A DNA stretch of 64,000 bases. Origin: JAYOEY01 sp038116945 (GTDB lineage Bacteria > Pseudomonadota > Alphaproteobacteria > MPNO01 > UBA2964). The translations under genes were made by a program, and so were the position numbers. This document shows, piece after piece, positions 51,427 to 60,867 of the stretch. The stretch spans positions 14,919-78,918 of the forward strand of contig JAYOEY010000016.1 of the NCBI GenBank assembly GCA_038116945.1, read 5' to 3'. Position 1 is the first letter of the stretch. Each line of letters starts with the position of its first letter. The notes under the pieces were generated by a model. That model ran no database searches, was not told the DNA's origin, and worked only from the letters and a program-made list of their open reading frames with translations.

Positions 51427-52503
51427 TTATTCCTTGTCCCACTGACGCAGGATCGGCTGCTTGGCCGCCCGCATCTTGTCCATATAGGCCTGCAGGAGCT
51501 TGGTGCCCGGCAGCCCCTTCTTGTCCAGGTCCGCTGCCCAGTCCTTGGCGATATTCGGCATGTTGTTCGCCCACTTCGCACGGTCGGCATCGGAGACCTG
51601 GATGACCTCGCCGCCCTTCTTCTTGAAGTTCGCATAGGCCTTTTTCGCATCGCTCATCGCGGCCTTCGCCGTGTAGTCGCGATAGTCGCGGGAGACTTCG
51701 TGGATGATATCGCGGACCGCCTTGGGCATGCGGTTGTAGGAGTCCAGATTCATGGTCAGCGCCTTGGAGTTGGCGGTGCCGAGATCGGCCTTCCACATGT
51801 ACTTGGCGCCTTCGACCAGCTTGAACGCCACGGCAGCGTCGGTCCACAGCATCGAGCCGTCGATCGCGCCGGTTTTCAGCTTGTTGTAGTAATGGACCAT
51901 CGACCCGATCACGGGGGTCGCGCCGGTGTTGGTCAGATAGCGCATGTTGATGCCCGCGCCCGCGATCTTCATGCCCTTGAAGTCCTCGATCTTCGTGACC
52001 TTGTCGCGGAAGAACATCTGATAGGAATCAATGACGGAGAAGCTGGTCAGCACAACCTGATTGTATTTCTTCCAGGCGTTCTGCATCTCGGGAAACTGGT
52101 CCGTCAGCTCGTCCACCGCACGCGACAGCAGCAGCGGATCGGACGTCACGAACGGCGTGACATAGGCGACGGCCTGCATCGGCACCTTGTCCTGATGGAA
52201 CACGCTCGTCACCACGCCGATATCGGCGAGCCCCTTCTGCATCCCGGTCATGACATGGCGGACCTTGACGATCTGTCCGGCGAAGGCCTGGTTCCAGCGG
52301 ATCTTGTATTCGCCCTTCTTGGCAAGCCGCTTGTTTACTTCAGGAATGAAATAGCTGATCAGCGTTTTCACCTGCAGCGCCTTCGGCGGATAGCCGTCGG
52401 CAATCGTCAGGTTGATCGTCTTCGGCGCCGCGAACGCCGCACCGCCCGCGGTAACCAGCGCGGCCACAGCGGCGCCCGCGAGAATTCCAGAAATCTTCTG
52501 CAT
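51427..52503 (-). CDS. dctP: TRAP transporter solute-binding protein (DctP)
   Basis: A 358-residue periplasmic protein starting MQKISGILAGAAVAALVTAG, with a signal peptide cleaved near AFAA. It has IKVRHVMTGMQKGLADIGVV, KIEDFKGMKIAGAGINMRYL (the Arg holding the substrate carboxylate) and a C-terminal helix run. It supplies the DctQM permease encoded next. Its upstream region is divergent from an alpha/beta hydrolase gene, which may process the imported compound. Confidence 0.92.
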   Translation of the reverse strand: MQKISGILAGAAVAALVTAGGAAFAAPKTINLTIADGYPPKALQVKTLISYFIPEVNKRLAKKGEYKIRWNQAFAGQIVKVRHVMTGMQKGLADIGVVTSVFHQDKVPMQAVAYVTPFVTSDPLLLSRAVDELTDQFPEMQNAWKKYNQVVLTSFSVIDSYQMFFRDKVTKIEDFKGMKIAGAGINMRYLTNTGATPVIGSMVHYYNKLKTGAIDGSMLWTDAAVAFKLVEGAKYMWKADLGTANSKALTMNLDSYNRMPKAVRDIIHEVSRDYRDYTAKAAMSDAKKAYANFKKKGGEVIQVSDADRAKWANNMPNIAKDWAADLDKKGLPGTKLLQAYMDKMRAAKQPILRQWDKE

Positions 52504-52723
52504 GATTCAAAACCTCCGAGTAACGCACTCCGTTTTCGGAGCGCTTGCGGGACAGCTTATCCCAACCGTAATTTTCACAAAACCGTGAAGTTTTTGCGAT
52601 AACCATGACAGCACAATGGTCAATGGACAGCATGCGGACCTCCCCATAGACTTCCGCATCCGGGCAGATCATGCGTGCCGAACATCGGCCGCTCCGTCCA
52701 GTTCACGTCGAGGAGAACCGCAC

Positions 52724-53581
52724 ATGGCGACCGCTCTGAATGTCATGACCGAAGACGTCGACTATTTGCGTCATGGTGACCGCGTGCTGAAAATGAGGAT
52801 TTTCCGGCCCACAGGAACCGGGCCGTTTCCCATCGTCCTCGATCTTCATGGCGGGGCATGGACCAAGAACGATCTCGAAAGCTGCCGAGAACGGGATGAA
52901 GCGTTCGCCGAAGCGGGTATCGCCGCAGCCGCGCTCGATTTTCGTCACGCAGACGACGGCTATCCGACATCGCTGATCGACATCAACTATGCGATCCGGT
53001 TCCTCAAGAGCCGGTCCGCCGATTTCGATCTCGACGGCAAGCGATTCGGCCTGTGCGGCCAGTCGAGCGGCGGCCATCTGGCCATGCTGGCGGCGATGCG
53101 CCCGGATGACGACCGCTACGCATCGATCCCGGTGGACGGCGCGCCGGATGTCGACGCGACGGTGGTGTGCGTCGGCATGGCGTGGCCCGTGATCAACCCG
53201 CTGTCCCGCTACCGCAACGCGCTACGCACACGCGCCGGCGAAGTGCCCGGTCCTTCGGACTGGGTCGACGACATTCCGGAAAGCCACGACCGGTACTGGG
53301 TCACCGACGAAAACATGACCGAGGGCAACCCGATGCTGGCGCTGGAGCGTGGAGAAAAAGTCGCGTTGCCGCCCGCCATGTGGGTGCAGGGCCGGCCCGA
53401 CCCCGTACACGATTATCGTGACCCGGACTCGCCGGTCGACATGAACGAACCGGAACGCTTCTGCCACAATTACCGGCAGGCGGGCGGCGAGATCGAGCTG
53501 GTCGATATCCCGCAGAAAAACCGCTATTCGCCGACCTCGTTCGAGCCCTTGACCCGATTTTTCAGGAAATATCTGGCTTAG
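52724..53581 (+). CDS. Alpha/beta hydrolase (BD-FAE/esterase-like), triad His not evident
   Basis: A 285-residue protein from ATG 52724 (AGGAG eight bases before it). The oxyanion motif DLHGGAWTKND and nucleophile elbow LCGQSSGGHLAML (Ser) identify the fold; the acid is probably in QGRPDPVHDYRD. Where the family has a His near the end (Gly-His-Gly-like), this reads IPQKNRYSPTSF, so the catalytic His is missing or displaced. It may be a weak hydrolase or use another His (HNYRQAGG). It is divergent from the TRAP operon. Confidence 0.8.
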   Translation: MATALNVMTEDVDYLRHGDRVLKMRIFRPTGTGPFPIVLDLHGGAWTKNDLESCRERDEAFAEAGIAAAALDFRHADDGYPTSLIDINYAIRFLKSRSADFDLDGKRFGLCGQSSGGHLAMLAAMRPDDDRYASIPVDGAPDVDATVVCVGMAWPVINPLSRYRNALRTRAGEVPGPSDWVDDIPESHDRYWVTDENMTEGNPMLALERGEKVALPPAMWVQGRPDPVHDYRDPDSPVDMNEPERFCHNYRQAGGEIELVDIPQKNRYSPTSFEPLTRFFRKYLA

Positions 53582-54246
53582 GAACGACGGCGCAGGATTA
53601 TTCCCGCGAACCCCAGCGCGACCAGCAGAGCGATGGACGGTTCCGCCACCGCCACGCTCTCGCCAAACGTAAATTCGGTGACCAGCCCCCTGTTATCGAA
53701 CCCGCCGCCGAAATCGTGCGCCTTGCTCATGACTGCCGTGGTCCGGTCCTCGAGAAACAGGGCGCCGCTATCGGCCGTCGCGCCCGCGACCTGGATATCG
53801 AGGAGAAGATCGCCCAGGCCGGGATCGTAATCGAAGGCGATCCCGGAAAAGCTCAGGACTTCATCGATAGTGCCGGTCAGCGTCACCGAGGCGAACAGCT
53901 GATTGTCCGATCCCAAATTGGCATCGAAATTCGTGGTTTCATTGATCGTGTTCACGCCGAGCGGCGTGGTGGAAAAACGCAGCGTATAGGTCCCGCCGGT
54001 ATAGGTCCGCGACAGGTTCGTTACATCTGTCTGGGCGAAAAAGCTGATGCCCGTAATGGCAACCGGACCAGAAAACTCCGATGCCGCATAGACCTGCTGA
54101 TAGCGCGCGCCGGCGGTCGAGCCGAAAGGAAACCGGTTTCCGGGAAAATCCCCGCTGCCGATGACGAGCGCCTCCGCCGACGGCGACGCAACCGCGAGAA
54201 AAAGGCCGAAACCGCAAGCAGCAAGTTTGACGCATTGCCGGAACAT
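53578..54246 (-). CDS. PEP-CTERM-like exported protein
   Basis: A 222-residue protein from ATG 54246 (MFRQCVKLAACGFGLFLAVA, signal peptide to about SAEA). The body is Thr/Gly/Asn-rich and beta-stranded (FAQTDVTNLSRTYTGGTYTL). The C-terminus is VAEPSIALLVALGFAGIILRRRS: an E-P-S variant of the Pro-Glu-Pro signal, one helix, and an Arg-rich tail, the form recognised by exosortase. It probably goes to the cell surface. It overlaps the convergent hydrolase gene by four bases. Function unknown. Confidence 0.72.
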   Translation of the reverse strand: MFRQCVKLAACGFGLFLAVASPSAEALVIGSGDFPGNRFPFGSTAGARYQQVYAASEFSGPVAITGISFFAQTDVTNLSRTYTGGTYTLRFSTTPLGVNTINETTNFDANLGSDNQLFASVTLTGTIDEVLSFSGIAFDYDPGLGDLLLDIQVAGATADSGALFLEDRTTAVMSKAHDFGGGFDNRGLVTEFTFGESVAVAEPSIALLVALGFAGIILRRRS

Positions 54247-54408
54247 GACGGATGACCCGTTTTCACATCGAAGACGACATTTCAATCAGCAGCAATTTTC
54301 GTGCCACAATAGTAAAATGCCTAATACTCAAATGGTTAAAAGGCGTCCGACCGCCCGGTCTCGCGAAACTGTAAAATTCTCCGACAGTCGACGACCGGGT
54401 GGTCCGGT

Positions 54409-55233
54409 CTAGCGCACCGCCTGATTTGCGTTGGGAAAGAAAAGCTGCTGCCCTCCCACCCGATAGGCCGCGATGGCGGATTGTCCTTCCTGCGACAGCA
54501 GCCAGTCGATAAAGCGCTGACCGAAGACCGCTTTGACACGCGGGTGCTTTGCCGGGTCGACCAGCGTCACGCCGTACTGATTGAACAGCCGCCGATCGCC
54601 TTCGACCAGGACTCGATGCCGCTGCCGGTTTCCGAAATTCAACCACGTCGCGCGGTCGGTCAGCACGTATGCGCCCATGCCGATCGCCGCGTTGAGCGTC
54701 GTTCCCATGCCGGAACCGGTCTCGCGATACCATTTACCGCTCCAGCGGCCGGGATCGATCCCGGCCTCGCGCCACAGCGACCGTTCCTGTTTATGGGTGC
54801 CGGAATCGTCGCCTCGAGACGCGAACATCGCCCGCTTTTCGGCTATGGCGGTTAATGCCCTGACGGCATCCTTTTCTCCCGCAACGCCAGCAGGGTCGCT
54901 CCGCGGCCCGACAATGACGAAATCATTGTACATCAGGTCGAACCGCTTCACCCCGTACCCGTCGGCGACAAACTTTTCCTCCTCCTGTCTGGCGTGAACC
55001 AGCAGGACATCGCCATCGCCGTTGCGCGCATTATTGATCGCCTGCCCCGTGCCTACGGCAACAACGCGGACCTCGATACCGGTCTTCCTGCGGAATTTCG
55101 GAAGAAGGTGGCCATACAGCCCGGAGTTCTGGGTAGAGGTCGTCGACTGCAGGACGATGAAGGGCTCCGCCGAGCGAGCGTCTGGACCGAAGACCCACAG
55201 GAAGACAGCAGACAGAACCGTCGTCAGGCGCAT
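54409..55233 (-). CDS. tupA: Tungstate ABC transporter, periplasmic binding protein
   Basis: A 274-residue protein with a leader (MRLTTVLSAVFLWVFGPDAR) and the TupA hallmark VLQSTTSTQNSGLYGHLLPK, which coordinates the oxyanion. Further motifs are AVGTGQAINNARNGDGDVLL, SRGDDSGTHKQE and the late RFIDWLLSQEGQSAIAAY. It binds tungstate (with lower affinity molybdate) in the periplasm. It is the last gene of the tupBCA operon, three bases after tupC. Confidence 0.93.
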   Translation of the reverse strand: MRLTTVLSAVFLWVFGPDARSAEPFIVLQSTTSTQNSGLYGHLLPKFRRKTGIEVRVVAVGTGQAINNARNGDGDVLLVHARQEEEKFVADGYGVKRFDLMYNDFVIVGPRSDPAGVAGEKDAVRALTAIAEKRAMFASRGDDSGTHKQERSLWREAGIDPGRWSGKWYRETGSGMGTTLNAAIGMGAYVLTDRATWLNFGNRQRHRVLVEGDRRLFNQYGVTLVDPAKHPRVKAVFGQRFIDWLLSQEGQSAIAAYRVGGQQLFFPNANQAVR

Positions 55234-55236
55234 TCC

Positions 55237-55986
55237 TTATCCGCCCTGTTCCACGTAGAGCTTTCCGTCGAGATAGGCCCGCGCCGCTTCGCTCGACGGG
55301 CCCGCAAAAAAGGTTCCGGCCGCCCCGGTCTCGACCGCTCGACCGCCCTGCATGAAGACGACATCGTCGGCAAGCCGTGCCGCCTGATCGCGATCGTGCG
55401 TTACGAACACGATCTTGGCGCCGCCATCGTGCGCATCATTGACGAGCTTCTCGATGGCAAGCGTCGAAGCCGGATCGAGATTGGCGGTCGGCTCGTCCAG
55501 CAGCAGAACGCGCGGATTGCCGGCCAGCGCGCGCACCAGGGAGAGGCGCTGTTGCTCGCCGCCGGACAGAACGCGGGCCGGCTGTCGGCGCAGATGCTCC
55601 AGCCCGCCGATGTGCAGCAGCCGCTCCACCCGTTCCGATTTTCTGTCGCCTCTGAGACCGTACACCGCCGCCGCGTGTTTCAGGTTGGCGGCGACCGACC
55701 TTCTCAGCAGGACCGGGCGCTGCAATACCAGCGCGACCGAATGCCGGCCCGCCTCCCGCCGTGGCGGGTCTCCCCAGGTGATGGCCCCTCTGTCCGGCGC
55801 GATGAGCCCCTGCAACAGACGCAGCGTGAGACTCTTGCCGGCGCCGTTCGGGCCCATGATGACGGTCCGGGTTCCGTCGAACATCTCGAACGACAGCCCG
55901 TCGATCAGCCTCTTGCCATCGACGGAATAGGCCACATCCTTGAGCCGGATCGGCATCAGCGACGGCTGTATTCCGGCATCAGACAT
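55237..55986 (-). CDS. tupC: Tungstate ABC transporter ATP-binding protein
   Basis: A 249-residue ATPase: Walker A GPNGAGKS, the family signature LSGGEQQRLSLVRALAG, Walker B RVLLLDEPTANLD, and the switch His in VFVTHDRDQAA. It drives TupB. It overlaps tupB by eight bases at its start. Confidence 0.93.
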   Translation of the reverse strand: MSDAGIQPSLMPIRLKDVAYSVDGKRLIDGLSFEMFDGTRTVIMGPNGAGKSLTLRLLQGLIAPDRGAITWGDPPRREAGRHSVALVLQRPVLLRRSVAANLKHAAAVYGLRGDRKSERVERLLHIGGLEHLRRQPARVLSGGEQQRLSLVRALAGNPRVLLLDEPTANLDPASTLAIEKLVNDAHDGGAKIVFVTHDRDQAARLADDVVFMQGGRAVETGAAGTFFAGPSSEAARAYLDGKLYVEQGG

Positions 55987-56686
55987 GAGCGATGCGTCCG
56001 GACGTCGCGCGCAGCCCCATCACCGCGGCGTTTACCAGCACCGACATCAGCAGCAGGACGATACCCAGCCCGAGCGCCAGCGACAGGTTGCCGCGGGAGG
56101 TTTCAAGCGCGATGGCGGTCGTCATCACGCGCGTGACATGATCGATGTTGCCGCCGACGATCAGCACAGCCCCGACCTCGGCCACAGCCCGGCCGAATCC
56201 CGCCAGGGCCACGGTCGCCAGCGCGTGCCTCCCGTCCCACAGCAGCGTTGGAATCGCGCCGGTCGCCGTTACCCCCATGGAACGGAGCTGCTCGTCATAT
56301 TCGGCATGAAGGTCGGCAATGACCTGGCGTGCGAGCCCGGCGACGATAGGCGTCACCAGAATCGTCTGGGCGACGATCATGGCGGTCGGCGTATAGAGCA
56401 GTTGGAGCACGCCGAGAGGGCCGGCATTGGACAGCATCAGATACACGAACAGCCCGACGACGACGGGCGGCAGCCCCATCAGCGCATTGATGGCAACGAT
56501 TGCCGCCGACCTGCCCGGGAATGCCTTGACCGCTACCAGCGCACCAAGCGGCAACCCGATCAGACAGGCGATCGCGACAGCAGACAGCGTGACCTGCAAC
56601 GACAGCACGACGATCTCCAGAACGGCGGGATCGGCGGTCGCAACAAGCTTGATCGCATGCGAGAAAGCGCTGGCGAGGTCGTCCAT
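55979..56686 (-). CDS. tupB: Tungstate ABC transporter permease
   Basis: A 235-residue inner-membrane protein; ATG 56686 (MDDLASAFSHAIKL) is the most likely start, though the frame stays open upstream. It has about five helices and the coupling EAA-like loop, DEQLRSMGVTATGAIPTLLW, which contacts TupC. The operon order is permease, ATPase, binding protein, opposite to the usual order in some TupABC clusters. It is divergent from the FAH-fold gene. Confidence 0.88.
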   Translation of the reverse strand: MDDLASAFSHAIKLVATADPAVLEIVVLSLQVTLSAVAIACLIGLPLGALVAVKAFPGRSAAIVAINALMGLPPVVVGLFVYLMLSNAGPLGVLQLLYTPTAMIVAQTILVTPIVAGLARQVIADLHAEYDEQLRSMGVTATGAIPTLLWDGRHALATVALAGFGRAVAEVGAVLIVGGNIDHVTRVMTTAIALETSRGNLSLALGLGIVLLLMSVLVNAAVMGLRATSGRIAHV

Positions 56687-56811
56687 CGACGCGAATGTCT
56701 CCCGAGAGCTGGAATGGGGTTTCATACGGAATATGGACCACAAAATCAAAAGAGGAACCTTTCCGCCATGGCCCATTTGACCGGTTTCCACCGCCTTCAT
56801 AGGATGCACCC

Positions 56812-57798
56812 ATGAAACTCGCCTCTCTCAAGCATGGCCGCGACGGCCGTCTCGTGGTCGTCAGCGACGACCTTTCCCGCATGGCGCCTGCCGTGGATAT
56901 TGCGCCGACGCTGCAGGCCGCGCTCGACGACTGGGGCGAGATCGCGCCCCGGCTGGCCGAACGGGCGATGGCGCTTAGTGCGGGCACGGCGGCGGATGCG
57001 GCCGATTTCGATTCCCTGGCGTGCGCGGCGCCGCTTCCCCGCGCCTATCAGTGGGCCGACGGCAGCGTCTATCTGAACCACATGGAGCTGGTGCGGAAGG
57101 CGCGCGGGGCGGAGCTGCCGGAGAGCTTCCTGACCGACGCGCTGATGTATCAGGGCGGCTCTGATTCGCTGCTTGGCGCGCGCGACGACATCGAGGCAAT
57201 CGACGAAGACTGGGGCATCGATCTCGAAGCCGAAATCGCGGTGATCACCGACGACGTGCCGATGGGCGTCTCCGCCGACGACGCCGCGGCGCACATCAAA
57301 CTCGTGCTGCTGGCCAACGACGTATCGCTGCGCAACCTGATCCCGACCGAACTGGCGAAGGGATTCGGCTTCTTCCAGTCGAAGCCCGCAACATCGTTCT
57401 CGCCGGTCGCGGCTACGCCGGACGCGCTGGGCGACGCATGGGACGGGCGCAAGATGCACGGCCCGGTCGACGTCGCCGTCAATGGCGAGCGGCTGGGCGA
57501 CATGGATTCCGGCGCCGACATGTATTTCGATTTCGGACAGCTCATCGCCCACGCAGCGCGGACCCGCCGTCTCGGCGCGGGCACCATCGTCGGCTCGGGC
57601 ACGGTATCGAACCGCGACCGCGCGCGGGGCTCGGGCTGTATCGCAGAAGTGCGCACCATCGAGACCATCGAACAGGGCGGACCGAAAACGCCGTTCATGA
57701 AATTCGGCGACCGGGTTACCATCGAGATGAAGGATGCGGCGGGCGCGTCGATCTTCGGCGCCATCGACCAGAAGATCGTGCGCTACACGCCGCCTTGA
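56812..57798 (+). CDS. Fumarylacetoacetate hydrolase family protein
   Basis: A 328-residue protein with the FAH C-terminal catalytic fold: metal acids in WGIDLEAEIAVITDDVP and PAYQWADGSVYLNHMELVRK-like N-terminal half, LLANDVSLRNLI, GTIVGSGTVSNRDRARGSGC. The family hydrolyses C-C bonds of 1,3-dioxo acids or decarboxylates oxopentadienoates in aromatic catabolism. It begins a run of four closely spaced genes. The exact substrate is unknown. Confidence 0.87.
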   Translation: MKLASLKHGRDGRLVVVSDDLSRMAPAVDIAPTLQAALDDWGEIAPRLAERAMALSAGTAADAADFDSLACAAPLPRAYQWADGSVYLNHMELVRKARGAELPESFLTDALMYQGGSDSLLGARDDIEAIDEDWGIDLEAEIAVITDDVPMGVSADDAAAHIKLVLLANDVSLRNLIPTELAKGFGFFQSKPATSFSPVAATPDALGDAWDGRKMHGPVDVAVNGERLGDMDSGADMYFDFGQLIAHAARTRRLGAGTIVGSGTVSNRDRARGSGCIAEVRTIETIEQGGPKTPFMKFGDRVTIEMKDAAGASIFGAIDQKIVRYTPP

Positions 57799-57808
57799 GG
57801 AGGCCGCC

Positions 57809-58360
57809 ATGCCCGATGACATCAAGACCGTACCCGACGGCATCGCCCGTTCCGATGCGCCGCCGCCTATCACGAAGCTCAACCATTTCGCCTGGCACTG
57901 CCGCGACGCTGAGGAAACGCGGCATTTCTACGAGGACATTCTCGGCCTGCCGCTGGTGCACACCATTGAGCTAGACTATGTGCCGTCGACCAAGGAATTC
58001 GCGCCCTACATGCATCTGTTTTTCCGCATGGCCGACGGGTCCTGCATCGCGTTCTTCGATCTCAGGGACGACAAGGGCTACGTGCCGAACCCCGAAAACC
58101 CGAAATGGGTGAACCATTTCGCGTTCGAGGTCGCCGAATACGATCAGGTCCTGGCGTTCAAGGAGCGGCTCGAGGCCAACGGCGTCGCCGTGGTCGGCCC
58201 GACCGATCACGGCTTCATCCGCTCGATCTATTTCTTCGATCCGAACAATCTCCGGCTCGAAATCACCTGTTCGATGGCGACCCCGGAGGAAACCCGGGCC
58301 TACGCCGACCGCGCGCCGGAACACCTGAAAAAGTGGCTGGAAGAGCATTCCGGAAACTGA
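57809..58360 (+). CDS. VOC family dioxygenase-like protein
   Basis: A 183-residue protein from ATG 57809 with AGGAGG five bases upstream. The first His is in KLNHFAWHCRDAEETRHFYE, the second in PKWVNHFAFEVAEYDQ, and the Glu in FFDPNNLRLEITCS, so the extradiol-type metal triad is intact. It may be a ring-cleavage enzyme, or an isomerase of the same fold. It is ten bases after the FAH gene and likely translationally linked. Confidence 0.87.
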   Translation: MPDDIKTVPDGIARSDAPPPITKLNHFAWHCRDAEETRHFYEDILGLPLVHTIELDYVPSTKEFAPYMHLFFRMADGSCIAFFDLRDDKGYVPNPENPKWVNHFAFEVAEYDQVLAFKERLEANGVAVVGPTDHGFIRSIYFFDPNNLRLEITCSMATPEETRAYADRAPEHLKKWLEEHSGN

Positions 58361-58370
58361 TCCCGGCCGG

Positions 58371-59462
58371 ATGAACGCCCCCGAACTGATAGAGCTGCGC
58401 GGCACGGCGGAGGGGCGCAACGGGCCGCCGGTTCACGCCGCGCTGCGCCGCGCCGAAACCCGCGGCATCGCCGCCATCGTCGTTCACCCGACCAGCGATT
58501 TCATGGGCCATTACCTGATGGGGCCCCTTCCCCGGCGCGGCGTGACGCTGATGGCGCTCAACACGCGCTATGTCGGGAACGACTCGCAGGTCATCTTCGA
58601 GTTCCTGATTTCCGATGTCGGCGCGGCGGTGAAATTCCTGCGCGCGGAAGGCCATGAGAAAATCGTCCTGCTTGGCAATTCGGGCGGCGCTTCGACCGTC
58701 GCCTTCTATCAGGCCGAAGCCGAAAACCTGACCGTCGCAGACACGCCGGCGGGCGACCCGGTTCGGCTCGCGCCCGAAGACCTGCCCCCCGCCGACGGCA
58801 TCGCGCTGTTCGGCGCGCATCCCGGACGCGGCATTATCCTGCCCAGATGGCTCGACGCCTCGGTAACGGACGAGCGCGACCCGCTGTCGCGCGACCCTGC
58901 GCTCGATATCTTCAATCCCGACAACGGCCCGCCCTTTTCGCCCGGGTTCGTCGCCCGTATCCGTGCCGCACAGACAGCACGGTCCGAACGCATCACCGCA
59001 TGGACGAAGAAGCGTCTCGCGGAGATCCGCGCCATACCCGACGGGCCCCGCGACGAGGCGTTCCTGGTGCACCGCACCGTCGCCGACCCGCGCTTTCTCG
59101 ACCTGTCGCTCGACCCCAACGACCGGGCGCCCGGCATGGTTTGGGGAGACCCGCGAAAGCTGAACGCCAGTCCCAAGGATGTCGCCTGCTTTACCACGCT
59201 GACCTCGTGGCTCAGCCAGTGGTCGGCGGAGAGCCGCGCGCACGGGCCGGACTGTATCGCGCGGACAACGGTGCCCGTGCTCAACGTCGAATTCACCGCC
59301 GATACGAACGTGCTGCCGAGCGACACCGCGATGTGGACCGAAGCGCTGGGCGACCGGCAGGCGCTTCACCGTATAAAGGGCGCGACCCATTTCCTGATCG
59401 GCCAGCCTGAAAACCGGGAGACGCTCGCCGACCTGATCGCCGGCTGGACGAAAGGAATCTGA
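58371..59462 (+). CDS. Alpha/beta hydrolase family protein
   Basis: A 363-residue protein with the nucleophile elbow LLGNSGGASTVAF (Ser), IAAIVVHPTSDFMG as the oxyanion region, and RIKGATHFLIG as the late His. The body carries an unusual 130-residue cap (residues about 135-270). It is ten bases after the VOC gene and shares its operon. The substrate is probably a ring-opened ester or lactone, inferred from context. Confidence 0.78.
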   Translation: MNAPELIELRGTAEGRNGPPVHAALRRAETRGIAAIVVHPTSDFMGHYLMGPLPRRGVTLMALNTRYVGNDSQVIFEFLISDVGAAVKFLRAEGHEKIVLLGNSGGASTVAFYQAEAENLTVADTPAGDPVRLAPEDLPPADGIALFGAHPGRGIILPRWLDASVTDERDPLSRDPALDIFNPDNGPPFSPGFVARIRAAQTARSERITAWTKKRLAEIRAIPDGPRDEAFLVHRTVADPRFLDLSLDPNDRAPGMVWGDPRKLNASPKDVACFTTLTSWLSQWSAESRAHGPDCIARTTVPVLNVEFTADTNVLPSDTAMWTEALGDRQALHRIKGATHFLIGQPENRETLADLIAGWTKGI

Positions 59463-59463
59463 C

Positions 59464-59907
59464 ATGCCGCACCTGCAACACACGTTGACCTTCCGCGCGC
59501 CGGCGCAGGGGCTGCACGACATCACCGCGCCGGTCGCCCGCTGGGTGGAGAATTCAGCCATGCGGACCGGGATGCTGACGCTCTTCATCCGTCACACGTC
59601 GGCGTCCCTGACAATTCAGGAAAACGCCGATCCGGACGTGCTGCGCGATCTCGAATCCTTCTTCGCCCGCCTCGCGCCAGAGGACGCCGCGCTCTATCGC
59701 CACCAGTCCGAAGGGCCGGACGACATGCCGGCCCATATCCGCGCCGCCTTGACCGACACCACTCTCAGCGTTCCGGTGGCGGATGCGCGAATGCTGCTCG
59801 GCACGTGGCAGGCGATCTATCTCTGCGAACACCGCCGCCGTCCGACCGAACGGCAGGTGGTGCTGCATCTCGCGGGCGAGCCGTTCGCGGAAGAGAATTC
59901 GGATTAG
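59464..59907 (+). CDS. yjbQ: YjbQ (UPF0047) family protein
   Basis: A 147-residue protein with the family signature FIRHTSASLTIQENADPDVL and the trailing GTWQAIYLCEHRRRP; the PDDMPAHIRAA stretch is also conserved. YjbQ proteins have been linked to thiamin-phosphate-synthase-like activity and to small-metabolite repair. It is two bases after the hydrolase stop. Its role in this operon is unclear. Confidence 0.9.
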   Translation: MPHLQHTLTFRAPAQGLHDITAPVARWVENSAMRTGMLTLFIRHTSASLTIQENADPDVLRDLESFFARLAPEDAALYRHQSEGPDDMPAHIRAALTDTTLSVPVADARMLLGTWQAIYLCEHRRRPTERQVVLHLAGEPFAEENSD

Positions 59908-59945
59908 GCGTTGACGCTCCGCTTCGAATAATCCGTAATTTCGGC

Positions 59946-60806
59946 ATGGCGATGAAAATCGAAAAGCTCGACGCGCCGCTCGGCGCGGAGGTGACGGGCG
60001 TGGACGTCAGCGGCGCCGACGACGCGCTGATCGGCGCATTGCGCGCCGCGCTCAACGAGCACCTCGTGCTGGTGATCCGCAACCAGTCTCTGGAGCCCGG
60101 CGAACAGGTCGCGTTCGCGAGCCGCTTCGGCGACCTGGTCCGGCGCGTTTCGGGCGAATTTCTGCATCCCGAGTTTCCCGACGTGCTGATCCTGTCCAAC
60201 CGCGTGGTGGACGGCAAGAACGAGGGCGCAACGGCGGCCTATGCGGGCGAACACTGGCATTCCGACCTTACCTACGCCGAGCGGCCCAGCATGGGCTCAA
60301 TGCTGCACGCGCTCGAAGTGGCCGAGGAGGGCGGCGATACCGCCTGGGCCAACATGCACGCCGCCTATGACGCCCTGCCGGCGGAGATGCGCAAACTTGT
60401 CGACGGGTTGAAGGCAATCCACGTGCGCGACCGACGCCGCAACCCGCGCGCCGGCATCTCCGCCGAGTTCGACCGCGACGTGAACGCGTACTACTCGATC
60501 CAGGTGCCGGATTCACTGCACCCGATGGTGCGCACCCACCCCGAGACCGGCCGCAAGGCTCTGTTCGTCTCTCCCCGCTTCACCGTCGGCATCGACGGGA
60601 TGGACGACGCACAGGCCCAGCCGCTGCTCGACGCGCTGTTCGACCACCAGAAGAAACCGGAATTCGTCTACCGCCACAAATGGCGCGTCGGCGACCTCGT
60701 CTTCTGGGACAATCGCTGCACCATCCACCTCGCCTGCGGCGGCATCGTGCCGCCGGGGATAAGGCATCTGCACAGGACGTCGATCGCGGGGGATGTACCG
60801 TATTGA
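59946..60806 (+). CDS. TauD/TfdA-family 2-oxoglutarate Fe(II) dioxygenase
   Basis: A 286-residue enzyme from ATG 59946 with the facial triad H105-x-D107 (EHWHSDLTY) and late His in NRCTIHLACGG; the terminal RHLHRTSIAG holds the 2-oxoglutarate Arg. It belongs to the same family as the 13.7-kb enzyme but differs in sequence. It is followed by an abrupt change to A+T-rich DNA. Confidence 0.9.
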   Translation: MAMKIEKLDAPLGAEVTGVDVSGADDALIGALRAALNEHLVLVIRNQSLEPGEQVAFASRFGDLVRRVSGEFLHPEFPDVLILSNRVVDGKNEGATAAYAGEHWHSDLTYAERPSMGSMLHALEVAEEGGDTAWANMHAAYDALPAEMRKLVDGLKAIHVRDRRRNPRAGISAEFDRDVNAYYSIQVPDSLHPMVRTHPETGRKALFVSPRFTVGIDGMDDAQAQPLLDALFDHQKKPEFVYRHKWRVGDLVFWDNRCTIHLACGGIVPPGIRHLHRTSIAGDVPY

Positions 60807-60867
60807 CTAGTCTACTACCAATAAAAATAGAACCTATAACATACCCGTTTCGTTCCCGTTGTTTCCG

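Noticed and set aside
52574..52589. TTCAC-N6-GTGAA near the TRAP operon as an operator
   Set aside because: Only five bp per arm; chance occurrence is likely.
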